From the NCBI GenBank assembly GCA_963402885.1, contig OY727095.1:28401001-28465000 (forward strand): DNA of 64,000 bases, in the 5' to 3' direction. Positions 33,212 through 46,213 of this stretch are shown here, one piece after another (the first letter of the stretch is position 1; the number at the start of each line of letters is the position of its first letter). The notes below the pieces were generated by a model that was not told the DNA's origin, searched no databases, and saw only the letters and a program-made list of their open reading frames with translations. Source of the stretch: Antedon bifida. Taxonomy: Eukaryota; Echinodermata; Crinoidea; Comatulida; Antedonidae. The position numbers were made by a program, and so were the translations under genes.

Positions 33212-36200
33212 TTAACTTATGCAGCTACCAAGCGAAACTGGTGTAAAGCCAGAATTTTCTACAAGGTAATCTAACAAAAAAACAAGTATCATTGATGTAT
33301 CGGGGAGGTCGGTGTCCAGGCTTAGTACTCCGCCATTGTTTTTCTTAAGCTGTCCATAGATGATTCTCAGAGCCTTTGGTACTCTCTCGACATCACGGTA
33401 ATTGTAATAATTCTCAACAGTCAATAAAGGTTCTGAAAAGTAAATAGAAAGTAACATAGTACATATTTATTATATTATATTAATGAGTTATAATATGGAG
33501 ATCGACTACTGTACCAGAAATAACAACAACAGAAGGCTAGAGTGCTGGACACTGTAAAAGATGTGTGGGAAGAATAGTGCAAACGATCAATAGGAATTCC
33601 AGCGCTACAAAAGGATACAGGCTTTCCGGTTGAAGAAAAAAGAATAAGAAGGATTGGCGGTTCATCATTATAGTCCGTCGGAACACTGGATGTGATTATT
33701 ATTATTACTAGAGGTTTTATTACTTCGCTCGCTCCCTCTCTAGGAAGTGTAGACGATGGTTCTCGGAATGATAAAAATGTTATCCTTGTACGTTTTCTGT
33801 CGGTTACCATTATTGAAAATGCTTGACATTCGTAAAAATAAAATGCTCTGTTTCACAGTGTTTTAGATGATTAATAACATTTTAAAGTATAGTGTTTATT
33901 GTTTGGTAGGGCCATTTGGGGAGGCGGAGTTCATTTGAGGGAGGTGCTTATTCGAGAGATATATGTTAATTTTTAATATGGTAACATTTATAATCAAATG
34001 AAATCCTCTAATAGATATGAAAAGAATAACAAATGCTTGGTAAATTGTAGATAACAGTGCGATGAATTCTACTACAAATAGTATAATGATTATTATTCAA
34101 AGTGATGTTTTATTGGAGAGGCGTTTATTCAAATAAATACCATCCTAATAATTATTAATACATTATTTAATTTAAACATCTTTTGAAACTAACCGCCGTG
34201 ACAGAGTGGGCACGGGAAAGAAGACATTACGGCTTGCAACATGAGCAGACATCTCGGTTTTAACGGGACACAGATAGCCTACAGTTATTCCTGCCAGCTT
34301 ACTCAATCAACTATCGGGATTTCACTCGATTTTAAACAAAATGTCTTATCATCAAATCTCCCTATGTAATTTTATAATACTATTTCCCACAATATATTCC
34401 GATTCTTTATGGCGTATATTTAATTTTATCTTTATTAATTGGCAGTATAATTTTTATTTTTTAACTACTGTAACTTTACACACGCGCGGTCCGTTCCTAA
34501 AATAAACAAAAAACTGAAATGGCTATGCAACTTAAGCTCCAGTCCTACTATCGGTTTTTTTCTTCCTTCTTCCAAAGGGACACTGTATTGATTGATGGAA
34601 AGTGCATGTTTCTTTAGGGTCAAATCTATTATTTTAACTGCTCCCTTGTGTATAAACGAGAGAAAATAGTTGAAACCAGGTTGTTGCAAGGTGAACCCGG
34701 AAATTACTTTGACCGCCAAGACTTGAAATTGAGTTGAAAATCTACTGTTGAAATCATAAATTTTGTTACAAAACTCTTTATAATATCTTCCTAAGATAGA
34801 AATATGGAACAATAGCGTCGATGTGAAAACTAATGTTATCAAATCTACGTTTCGCGGTACATCTGAGATAGATAAGGTAGGTATCCATGGCGGAGATTTG
34901 TACCGAAGTTTTTGCATTGTGCTCGCCTATGTCAGAATTAACCATAATTTATATATAGATTATTATTATTATTATTATTATAGGATATGTGACTGCGTGG
35001 CGACATTAATGTTCTATCTTTCTAAATCAAATATACGATGCTATTCAAGAGGAATGCTCACTTCTTCGTTTTCTTTTTCACGAGAAGATTTATCCAACTA
35101 AATAAAATGTGTATACATTTTTCTAGCATCTACACTATTCGATATTTGTACTGTACTAATGCAATATTACGATAAAATAAACAGATGTCGAAACAGCTGT
35201 TCAGGCTGTTCGTAATGGAAAACGACCAGTGTTGTGTAACACATCAATGTTGTAATGCAGATATGAATAATTTATGCATTGATTATTGTCAAAAAGTTCC
35301 TAAATAATAATACACTTACTACCAACAACATCCAACATACTATATTTGGTTCTTACATGTGTACTAGATATACAGTATATGTACTTACTAGATTCTGGTG
35401 GGAAACTTGATTTTGCTTTTACAATACGGAATCCTCTTTCTTTCAAAACAGAATTTGTTTTTCCGTCTGTTCTAAATGTATGTAGATAATATATTGGAAA
35501 AATTCCGTGTTCGTGAAGACGCATTTCAGAACTAACTACAGCTTCTCGAATCCAGTTTTGAGACATCTTTTCAAAATGTCCAGTTGGATATGGATGATTT
35601 CCACGAAGACCGATAGAGTAAACTTTCGTCCATTCCTTCACAAGATCTGGCCATTCTTCGACAAATTCACTGTACACAAACAATGTAACTGGAATTACTA
35701 TTCGGTACGACGATAGTGTTGAAATAACTTTAACTGCTTGCTTTCTGCTCATTCCGATTTTTAACACTAAAGCTGTATACTTCGGTTTAGTACATTTTGT
35801 GTATATTTCTCCAGCGCTACCTACTACCGTTTCCGGAATCTATAAAACAAACACAGACGTTCCCTCCTTCAATAAATGTAATGCCAATAAGAAAGTATTA
35901 AACTACTTAAAGTTATATTATATTATACAATGTCACCAACATGAACATAATAATCGAATAAGATGTGTTCGAATTTTACAATAGAACTAGAAACTAGGAC
36001 CTACATTTTACCATTTAATTTAGGTCACCGACTAATATACAGAATCCGATTTCCGATAATATCTCTACTGACATTTTTCTCTATGTTTTGTAAATGTTAA
36101 TCTAACTTTTGCAAGTGTAGATTCACAAAAAAACTTTAGTTTTATTTCGAAAAATGTTATATAAAAGAAGATTACAATAATAATATCAATAATCTATATA

Positions 36201-39200
36201 TATACATTACGTAAGGGCAAAATTCGGCAAATCGCGCGTTACTTCTAGAATGTTTACTCGATGGTATATAATAGTTGGTTCGTACTTTCGGTACTGATTT
36301 TAACCACCTGATGTAACCATGTTTACTAATTAAATTGAGTTAGATAATTAGTTATTGACAATTAAATCGAGTTTAGGTTCAACGATTTGCCCCAAATAGG
36401 GTTGTTTTTCCGAGTGTGGTATACACTGTCTAATGGATGTCCATCTCAAAAATACCCTCACACAATAATACGAGGATGCTTCGCATTTACCTATCTCCTT
36501 CTACGATATTTGTTTTTGATAGCTGAAAACCGGTTAAACAGCTCGAGTACAGCATAATAATGTTGAAGACAGACCGATTTTCTTTAAAAAATACTATTTT
36601 GATATACGTTTATACAAATGTATTGATTTGCAATGAATGGAACGTTCCAATCTCTCTTTCACGAGTGTCTATTCCCTCAGGCGTCGTAATAACACAAAGG
36701 CAAGTACACGCATAACAGAATGTCGATAGAATATCTGTACAATCAACTTTATTATTGCAGTTTAAACACCACCCACACCACCACCCCTCAATGTCATGGG
36801 TAGCGTTGTAAAGCCAGTACTTTTTATTTCAATTGATCTGACAGTTAAAATATATAATTATATGTAACACTGAAAGTGCTAATACCAGTACATGTACAGT
36901 AGTGTACAACAAATGTATATTATATATAATATTGCAAGAAATCGTTGTAAGAAAACAATCCATGTTTGATACGAATTTTATAAATAAGAAAATATACTAA
37001 TATGGCAGGTCGATACCATGCAATACAGACAATTCTAGCTTAAAGTTTATTTTTCATTTTAAAATTCTCATGATGACAATTGTATTTGGCTACAGATTAC
37101 ATCGTGTTTGACTGTATTCATTCGCTCTGTGTTCATTTTTACAATTTCCAGTTATTAACGCCAAAGTTCCTGTATTCGAGAGCCATCCGGGCAATTGGAA
37201 CACTCTACAGCTCACTATGTCGGTCGGTTGGTCGGTCGGTTGGTTTGTTGGTCGGTAAAAACTAACGCAAATTTACGCACGCGACTGTAGCCATGTATAT
37301 GGCCTTGTTATAGGACGTGTTTAGTTTTATTCATACAGTATTCGCATTAAGGACATTCAGTATATCGCGCGTAACCTTTTTCTCAATGCATTAAAATGTG
37401 GGTTCATACGTTCCGTACTAAATTGTACCAGCAATTGAAAACCATTAGGCCTACCAATTTAAAGTTAAATTAGATAATTATTTATTTACGATTAAAATTT
37501 AGGTTAAACGATTTGCCCCCGGTGTTTTTCACAATCTGTTTTACTACATCGCTTTTACCAAAACCGCGGTATCACATAACTTTCTAAGTGCCCGTTTAGG
37601 CATAGATATTTACCCGAGTTAGTTGCTTTCAAGAGCAGTTACCGCAAAATTTGGTGGGTAGGAACCAACTTACTTACTGTGTAAATAACGTACCATATGA
37701 GCTGGCTCTAAGATACTAAACAAATTAGGACATGCCTACAGTACGAAGGATCACATGCCCTAACGCAGAACAATTTGGTGGGTAGGAACCAAACTAAGTA
37801 TGAACTGGATCTAAAAAACAATTGAAAACCATTGGGCCTTATTTACGATTTGCCCCCAATAGAGGTGTTTTACATTATATAAACACATAATTATACAAAT
37901 AAACTTTATTAATGACAGGTGCCTCTCAATGTTTGTATTAATCAATACTGTAATTACAAAAAATATAAACGCCGTAGTGGTGTATCGTTACATGTACTTT
38001 ACTATTTCAATCGACTATGACAGTGACAGTTTCAACAAAGTTTTAAATCTTACTGTATTTAGTGGTATATTATCTGTAAAATGGATAAAGAATATATTTA
38101 AAAATTGTTCCTCTTTGCACCCATCCTCTTTATTTCTAGCTAGACACCTTACCTTGCGAAAAAATACAGATAATTACTAATTAATTATTCATTGGCAATA
38201 ACATATTCACTTAGGCCCAAGTAATTTAAATTAACAGAAGAATTTCCATCAATAAGCCTACATTAATAATAATATCAGGTAGGCCGAATAAATAATAATA
38301 ATCATAATACGATTTACGATTCCTCGTAGCAGTAGTCATGTGATGCAGTTTCAACTAATCACGTTCACGTATTTACATAGGCTATGTAATATTATTATTT
38401 ATTTCCTCCATGGTTTAACACTAAACACTGAATAATTTGTAATGTATTCATCATGATGATTATTATAAAAAAATAAAAGTGGTGGTTCATGTCACAAAAA
38501 ATGAAAACAAATGTTTAACTTTTGTTTTTAAATTAAGGTGATTGTTAAAGAAAATAATAAGGAATGTTTGATTTTCGCAAATAAAATTGGAAAGACTGAT
38601 TGTTTTCGAGCCAGATATACTGTAAGAATCTTTGAATCAAGGGGAGCTGTGTAACACACTTGTGATTTTTGACCCAGTATTCTATAATTTCTAATATTCA
38701 TCAATTCACTCATTCATTCATTCATTAACACTTTTTTTGTTATCTGCATACAAAAACATTTTAAATCAACTTCTGCCTACTATGTGTGTTTCTGATGAAC
38801 TTCATCTTTAAATGATTAGTACTTACCATCGATGGATGAATTGTCGAAAAATCCTCGTAATCTCTTTGCTCTCCTGCCCAATCTAACATCGCTTTTCCAT
38901 TTGTTTTTACATCTTTTATAATCTTTAATCGTTCAACTTTATCGATTCCTACCGGTTGACTTATATGATATTCACCATAATATCTGATTTTCGGGGGAAA
39001 AATATTCGGATAAAAAGCGTGTGTTAATAACATTCTATGAGGGTCGATTACGTAACTGTTTAGCATCTACTTCCTGTTAAAAGTCGGAACTCGCGGTACT
39101 GCGTGCTTCCAGTCCATATTGTGTCTTTGGTCGTCGTCTCAACCTATAGAAGCCACCCATATGTTAAAGATGTATTGTCCCTTTGACTAATTCCAAAAAA

Positions 39201-42200
39201 ATAAAAAATAAAATATTTCGAAAAAGAGTGGGTCATTTTGAAGTATCATAATAATTATTAACTTTTACCAAAAATTAGTCGGAAAAAAAATTATTTAACT
39301 GAAATACAGACGTTTTCTTGTTCAAAAAATAACTTTGACTTCCAGTCAAAGTTTTCGATCAATACATCTTTAATTGTAATATGACGTAACTAACTCATAT
39401 AAAGCTCAAAATTAAAAGTACCATACTCACTTATCAATCCATTCGAATGTTCCATCCTTCAGCATTTTTTCAAGAATTCTAAATTCAGCGCCCTCAACGT
39501 CCAATTTGAATACTACATAATCTTCCTTTCGTGTATTTTTTTGAATCCATTTTGATAAGTCCACTGTTGGAATTTTTTTGCGATATGATAATTTTCTTCT
39601 TCCACCTGTGTTAGTATCCGAAAGTTCATTTTTGTCAACATAAAGCGTCCCCCCTCCCCATTGCATGTCTTTTCCGTTGTTTTTCCCTTTGTCTGGTGCC
39701 CATGGTGATTCGCTAAATGCTGTCATATTTCCTAAGATTAAACGTTAATATATCATTATTTTTTGTAAAAATCAAATTATTATTAAGCTATGCAAGAAGA
39801 AGAAACAAGAAAGAAGACATGATAAAAAAGAAAATGAAAAGAAAAAGATAAGAAAGAGAAAATATGAGTAAGAATAGAAATCATGTCTTTTCCATTGTTT
39901 TTACCTTTGTCTGATGCCCATGGTGATTTGCTAAATGCTGTCATATTATATTAAGATATTAAGATTAAACAATAGTATATAATGGTAAAAGAGAACGAAT
40001 TTTATCGTTTTCATCGGTTGTCCTTTGTATCCCATGTCTCAGTCAGTAACCCGACTCGAGATCCAGGTATCTTTATGGGATCCTGCCTTCTTTTTTATTT
40101 TAAAATTCGAGTATTTATATATTGGTAATACATATTTATTTTTTTATTCTATTATTTTTTATCCTGAAAAGAAGTGAATAAATGTTTTAAATAAAAGCGT
40201 ATTAGTTCATATAACGTGTCTTAGATCAGGAAAGAGGGAAATTACTTTCACTATTCCCTGCTAAGATTGTTTCGATTTGAAAATTGCTTTATTGCTAATA
40301 ATTCCATCACGAAGTTGCAGAATACGAATACACTGCAAAATAAGAACGGCCAAATCAATCATATGTATTAATAAATCGTATATATGTATATATTATACTG
40401 TATAGGACAAAATATCACTTAAGCTAAGGCCACCGGTAAAACACAAGGCTTTTGAATGGCTATAAATAAAAAGTAAATGAAAGGAGAAAGTAAAAATAAA
40501 TGTTAGAATGTTATTGTGTAAACAATCGAGGTTTGTAACATTGGAAATGGAAAGTAACACACAAAAAACAGGCTGAATGCAAGCAATCAATAGAGCATCT
40601 CAAGAGATTAGTCGGCTGTTCTATAACAGTAAAGGTGGTGGCTATTAAAACAATAGGCCTATCGTCAAACAGAATAAAATAAATAATTGATTAATCATAT
40701 TTGACCTAGGCTGTAAGTGACGATCCTTCGACTGGAAGAACGATCCATAATAGCCATATTATAGGTCAATTGCTCGTGTAAGCGCAACCACCTTCATTAT
40801 AGTAGTTTAATCGAGTGTGAAGTGAATCGTGGACTATACGGATGCATTTTTCTGATGTTCAAATAACCTTTCTATAAAACGGCTAAATATATGTGGAGTG
40901 CAGTTGGTTGGTGGTTTAAATGTTCGCCTACGTACTCTAACGATCCCAGGGGTCATGGGTTCATATCATACCCAATGAACATAAGGGTTGCTACCAAAAC
41001 TTAAAAACTTAACTTTCCCTTTGATAGGTGTTTTTTCGGGGAAAACATTTATATATACCACAACAAACATCAATTGATCTGGTAGAAATAAAACTTTAGC
41101 AGCCAACGAAAACTGTTATGCCAGAGAAAGTATTATTATTATTATGATATCCATTTTTGTATTTGTAACGACGTAAATAAAATTTAATAATTTGTGTTTT
41201 TTTTAATTAATTGTCCCATTAGTAATGGTTGAATAAAACACACCTGGCACACTCAAACGTGTCCCTATCCTCTTAATAGGATTGTACCCTGAGTAGAGTT
41301 TGGCCAAAGTTTTAACAATAACATCTATTGCCCTGAACAGAGGGGTGTCCGAAAGGACGGGTTCTACTGTAAAATGATTAGGTCAACTCACCGTCAGTAT
41401 CTGCAACTCCCAATGGACAATGCAGATGGTGATTGCTGTAAGGACTAAAATAAGGTGCAAGCCGGTCATCAATTTCAAAGGAATGAATTGTGAAATCTTT
41501 TCCTTGTGGATAGGTTTCACGAAATAATTCCACGGTGGAGGCCATATTGGCTCCGCAATCCAGAAGTATCTTTTTCCCCGAGCCTTGTTTAATATGTTCA
41601 TCATTGGTTGTTATTCGATTTGAGTATTGCATGGCAGGCTTTCGGACCATTTTGCTAATGTCCCTTAAATATTAACAGAAAAAAAATGTTAGTTTAAAGT
41701 AAGACCTAACAAGTGAGCAATATATTCTGCCGCCAGACAATCCAACTAGTCCATGGTAAATTTTTAAATTGTGTGAACCTAGAACAAATTACAACCTTTT
41801 TCTGGTTGATATGGTCCAAATTCCAAATAAACATTCTATCCAAAACCGGACGCGATTTATTTTTTCGTACATAAGTCTTGATATTGAGGTTGATGGTAGA
41901 TGGTATGAGGTTTTAAGAAAAAAAGAGTATGTAAATTTTGTCATAGGAATGAGATAGTAAATGAATATCACTTTCTGTTAATTTGTCCGTTCTATAATGA
42001 GTGACACGTCAGGATTTATTACCAATTACGTTTTATAATTTCCATTCTGAAAGTAAGTTCATTATTTTTTCAGAGTTTTTATAGACGTTTTGATACGTCA
42101 GGCAGCTTCAATTGTTAATTAATTTGTTATGGCTGCTTTGCAACTCACATTATTAATTATTAACTTAAATTAATTAAGAATTTGAGTGCAGTAGACAAAT

Positions 42201-44854
42201 TATGTTTAGTTTCGTGACATTAAATTAAGTTTAGCGTTAATAATTAACTCTAAAATATTCGGTTATAGCATTATTATTTTCTGCTGTAAGTAATATTTTA
42301 ATATAAGTAGAAGATTATGCAATCAAAAGGTTTTCTCTTGTTATATTATTTATGCAAACTCATTCTGTTCAATTCTTACTAATAGGCTATTAAAAATAAT
42401 CTTATTATACTCGAAATTCAAAATTGATTTTCGAAAGTGACCACATGTTGACTTTGAAATCTAGAAAAATAATAAATGATAAGCACATCAATAAAAAATC
42501 TTGTCTCTATGTCTGCTATGTGTACTTCTCGACGGCGTTTGATACTATTTGACGCAATGCTCTCTTTATAAGGTAAATTCCTAAAAGTTATTCGCAATAT
42601 TTATAGTGATATCTCATTCTTCGTCAAATACGGTGGCAAAATCACAAATTCATTCAAGTCGGTGGTTGATGTTAAGTTCAGTTTATTCCTTCATGATTTA
42701 CCTTTATCCAACTGTGATCAAATAACCATCAATAATGACAAATTATTGTTATTTTAGGGCATGTTTCTGCTGAGCAGGAATGATCGGTTATTATTTGTTT
42801 TTTTAATTGATTATTTTTGGGTAGCAGAAACGGCGCAAAATGACCGATTAAAATCACTCAATCGATTGCGAATTTTAACCAATTATTGCGGAGCTGCAAC
42901 GCAAATAGCGATTATTGACCACATTTTGACATAGGTCAAGTCGTGAGTATGGGCAACCCTCACAGTACTCACAAAGCATGCTGTTTATTTGCGCGATCGA
43001 CGATTAGCAAAACGACGATGGGGACCGTATGCAGAATTATGTCAGAATCTGCTACGGGACTACACGCTTCTTGATAAATTAGCTACTTATTGAAATAAAT
43101 GGAAATTGACTGTTAATATAGACAAACACAAAGTTATGATATTTAACTCCACTGGAAGATTGTTAAATGAATAATTTAAGTCTAATAACCATGTTATTGA
43201 AATCGTTAATTCAGGTACCTGGGTATTATCTTTATCCCATCTGGTTCATTTCAACAGAAAGCTTCTAAAGCTTACTTTAAAATTCATAGAGAAATCAAGA
43301 GATATTGCCATCAAATTATTTGACTCCCTGATTCTACTAATCTTGTCCTATGCAAGCGAGGTGTGGTCTCGGTATTTATTAAGGAACTTAAAGAATGCCA
43401 AAACATCCATAGCATTGGGTCAAGCTACATAATTAAAACGTGTAAAACCATATTGGGTGTCAATAAGAGGACAACGAACAATGCCGTCCTTGCTATCTGC
43501 TAAATATTGGCATGATCTCAATGATAGTTGTATGAAAGGAACTTAACTCTTTGGTAATCAATTCGATGCTTGATAACAGAAATTTGCAATTAAGCAACTC
43601 TTTTTATGAACAAGAGTTTGATATGTTAAAGATAAGTGTTTATAGTATCGTTTTTTATTGAAATTTTAAAATGGATAGGTTAGGCCGTTTTTCACATTCT
43701 GAACTTCAAGGCTAAAATAATATCTCAAAAGGGTTGCGACTCTGCGCCGCTTTTGTGATTCCAGGCCTCATTTACTTGATCCAGTGGTTTAAATTCTCTA
43801 CCTAATTTTTGCCATCTAGGTTAACCCAATACCAGTTACAAAGAACCAACAGTCAATGACCCAGTTACATGAACAATCTCGCGTTTGTTGGCTTAATGAT
43901 ATCAACAACAATCGGTCAAAGATGCGCACCTATTGCCTATTTAAAAAATTATTGTCGAATATTCAATGTCGAGATGCGCTCAAATTTTGATTGAAAAGGT
44001 ATGCCATACCCGTACTTTGCCCTTTGATAGACTATGATGTACCTTTTAGAATAGGAACGAAATTGAAGACATAAATATTCAATGTCGAGATGCGCTCAAA
44101 TTTTGATTGAAAAGATGTGCCATACCCGTACTTTGCCCTTTAATAGACTATGATGTACCTTTTAGAATAGGAACGAAATTGAACACAAATTCCATTTGCT
44201 AATCAAATGCTCATTTTATTCAAATTTAGGCCTACGTTATGATTTGTATGGCAATGTTAGAGATGGACTATATTTAAATGTCAATGACAAATTCATTTTT
44301 CTTATGGGCCCGCATGATTTTGATATTACTTTGCATGTTATTAATTATGTTAAATCCGCTTTTTTAGGAGATATAGGCCTAATTAATTGTTTTTGAAAAT
44401 TCTGGTTCCTTTTTTTTTAGTTGCTTATCTTCTTGATGTTAATTTTATTAAATTGGTTTTGATGTATTAATAAGGAATTGAATTGAATTATTGATTTATT
44501 TATTCGCCAGTTTCAAAATGTATTTCCAATGTATTCATGGGGCCTAATAATAGACAATAAATAAATTATCAGTACCAGTATAATTACGTCAATGTCTTTG
44601 TGTACAGTATTTGATTACATGATAAAATCTTTGTATTATCATAATGTACATAACTACATACAGTAGCTACACCGACATATGACTATTCAATTGCAGTAAT
44701 ATTATGTATACATAAAAATATAATCTTACTTCAGCAACTGTTCGCAGTCAAAATTCTTCCTTTCATCAGCATTATATATCCGTGTAAACGTAGAACCTAG
44801 GATAAAGCCGGCGATACCGAAAATGATATAACCAAATACTTTGTTCAGCTGCAT
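33212..44854 (-). CDS. Membrane-anchored FkbM-type methyltransferase with degenerate NodB-like C-terminal domain (paralogue B)
   Basis: Six exons join in frame to 508 aa: 44854-44730, 41663-41392, 39731-39431, 38983-38827, 35839-35389 and 33432-33212. Exons 3-6 have exactly the same lengths as in paralogue A (301, 157, 451, 221), and all phases agree. Exon 1 (signal anchor YIIFGIAGFILGSTF, residues 9-23) and the start of exon 2 differ freely from A, while the catalytic parts match: KILLDCGANMAST at 73-85 and KLDVEGAEF at 208-216. The C-terminal half keeps IGLRGNHPYPTGHFEKMS (H367, H373) but has VLKIG where deacetylases have TFDDG. The gene is nearly three times longer than A because its introns have filled with repeats, including a LINE. 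Exon 1 lies 3 kb from exon 2 and is the least certain part. It is transcribed in the same direction as A and upstream of it. Confidence 0.82.
36205..36860. repeat. Duplicated intronic block, copy 1
   Basis: Contains AATCGCGCGTTACTT, TTGGTTCGTACTTTCGGTACT, AGATAATTAGTTATTGAC, AACGATTTGCCCC and later CAACTTTATTATTGCAG and CCCCTCAATGTCATGG, then ATTTCAATTGATCTGACAGT. The same order recurs, diverged, at about 37355-38040 in the same intron of paralogue B. Confidence 0.6.
37207..37310 (-). repeat. ACCGACAG-cored dispersed repeat, copy 4 (inverted)
   Basis: On the minus strand it reads AACAAGGCCATATACATGGC, AGTCGCGTGCG, then an ACCGACCGACCAACC run and GACATAGTGAGC, close to the copy at 52793. Confidence 0.8.
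37355..38040. repeat. Duplicated intronic block, copy 2
   Basis: Diverged copy of 36205-36860, interrupted by a local duplication of AATTTGGTGGGTAGGAACCA (37648 and 37769) and a second AACGATTTGCCCC/ATTTACGATTTGCCCCC. Confidence 0.6.
39164..39373. mobile_element. TTAAAGATGTATTGTCC inverted-repeat element, complete short copy
   Basis: Begins TTAAAGATGTATTGTCCC and ends AATACATCTTTAA. Both ends carry TTAA, which could be the target duplication of a piggyBac-type element. About 210 bp. The interior matches 46214-46420 closely, including ACTTCCAGTCAAAGTTTTCG. Confidence 0.75.
39882..39975 (-). pseudogene. Broken partial copy of exon 3 of paralogue B
   Basis: About 90 bases repeat the beginning of the neighbouring exon 3 (39731-39664) at a fixed offset of 218 bases. 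The translation reads MTAFSKSPWASDKGKNNGKD. The acceptor is replaced by ATATTAAGATATT-type text, so AG is lost and the exon cannot be spliced in. The rest of the exon is absent. It is a small tandem duplication in intron 2. Confidence 0.8.
40903..40975 (+). mobile_element. tRNA-derived SINE head
   Basis: AGTTGGTTGGTGGTTTAAATG followed about 35 bases on by GGTCATGGGTTCATATC, resembling tRNA A and B boxes. It lies in intron 2 of paralogue B. Confidence 0.45.
42520..44480 (+). mobile_element. Heavily decayed LINE (reverse transcriptase remnants)
   Basis: Translation with many frame changes shows RT fragments in order. Near 42540 is a TAFDTI-like segment. Near 43040-43160 is LLRDYTLLDKLATY followed by NKWKLTVNIDKHKVMIFN. 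Near 43330 is ILSYASEVWS, and a C-terminal CSFYSNLGLRYDLYGN is near 44205. About 270 bases of unrelated sequence (42765-43035) interrupt the RT. A 115-bp tandem duplication lies at 43959-44184. The whole is inside intron 1 of paralogue B. Confidence 0.65.
43959..44184. repeat. 115-bp tandem duplication
   Basis: ATATTCAATGTCGAGATGCG starts at 43959 and again at 44074. The following 110 bases are nearly identical to GGAACGAAATTGAA. It lies in the LINE remnant. Confidence 0.9.
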
Positions 44855-46213
44855 CCTGGATCCACCGTTTATCATCTAGCTTTCAAGTTGGGTGAACAAA
44901 GATAATAAGTGCATTCAATATCTGACTATGCCAGAAATAGATGGTATTATTATTATTTCTAGAAAAAAAAAGTTTTTTAAAGATATTTAACTATTTAAAA
45001 ATACACAATCACTTTAAACATAAATCAGCAATTATCTTCCCCTGTAGGCCTATATTTTATTATTATGGACAATAAATAATTTAAGTATCAGTATCAGTTT
45101 TGATGAAGAAAACATCAGGTTAATTGATAATCTCCTATATTATATGGTTAAAGAAGGTATTGAAGGAGAATGTTTTCACTTGATTTTAGAAAAACATTTT
45201 ACTCAAACGATAAAGAGTTTTTTCAACGTGTTAAAAAAGTTTAATTTTGGACAGTTCTTTAAAATAAAATCTATAACAACAATGTGCCAGCAATGAATGG
45301 GTATTTTGAATTTGAAATGTGGCATATACGTTGGGGCTGCCCTTACAAGCATTTTGTTTAAATGATTAATGTGAATATTTAGATGTGTCTAATTTTACTG
45401 TACAGTTTTTATATGATTCATTTCAAGGAAATTTGAAATTGATCTGTTGTAGAAATAATGGCAAACAATCTAAAAAAAAATGATCACCGGTTATCAAGGA
45501 ATAATGCTACCTAGGCATGTCAGGTAGCCTGAAGAACCTAAACATAGTTTATTAAGTGTACACTAATTCTACACAAAATCGATTTTTTGTGGCTCCAACA
45601 AAATTCTGCAATAGTTACTTGGTAGTTCTTGGGGAAGGTCCCTCAATAAATGATTCCGCTGTTGTTCCCATAATGTATTTCAATCGGAAATATTTCGATT
45701 AGGTTGGTGTTTCATTTTCGATGGGTCACGTCAAGTCAACATGGAGGAATGCCAAAATCTGTTTCCTTCATTCGATCTTCTAATGTAGTCTAGTCGATTT
45801 TCTCAAGCTAAAGTCGTAAACATCTCTTCTGCATTTTTTTATAAGATTAATATCTTTTCACAGAGTTGAATTCCAAACCTCTGACGCATATTTGAGAATT
45901 GAAATAGATTTGTAAAGTTTTTAGTTTTCTCATCGTTCTGAAATAAGTGAAACATGATTATTCTAGTTTGCACATTTCTTGCACGTGTAGTAGGTTCCAT
46001 CCTGTTTGAAATTACTATCCAAGGTATTTTTGTTCTGGTACTTCATTTTAAAAGATTCCTCCATGCTTGATAGCACTACCCGTTGAACAACACAAATTAA
46101 GTCACCACAAAGAGATTAAATATAACAATATAAAATCACGCAATTCGACACATACTTATTTCTTGATTGTCATTAATCAACTTGCTTGCGTTGCGTCTAC
46201 CTTATTGCGTTGC
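44855..46213. other. Intergenic, no gene seen
   Basis: Plain AT-rich DNA between exon 1 of paralogue B and the inverted-repeat element. A weak piece near 46170-46212 (CTTGCTTGCGTTGCGTCTAC) resembles the TTGGTTCC-type element. Confidence 0.55.

Noticed and set aside
34465-34917. 150-codon minus-strand frame in an intron of paralogue B
   Set aside because: No recognised domain, no fit to the exon phases of the gene, absent from paralogue A; probably chance.
40000-40085. Possible tRNA-like segment
   Set aside because: No consistent A and B boxes or cloverleaf could be seen.
44196-44396. 66-codon plus-strand frame as a host gene
   Set aside because: It matches the C-terminal segment of the decayed LINE in this region.
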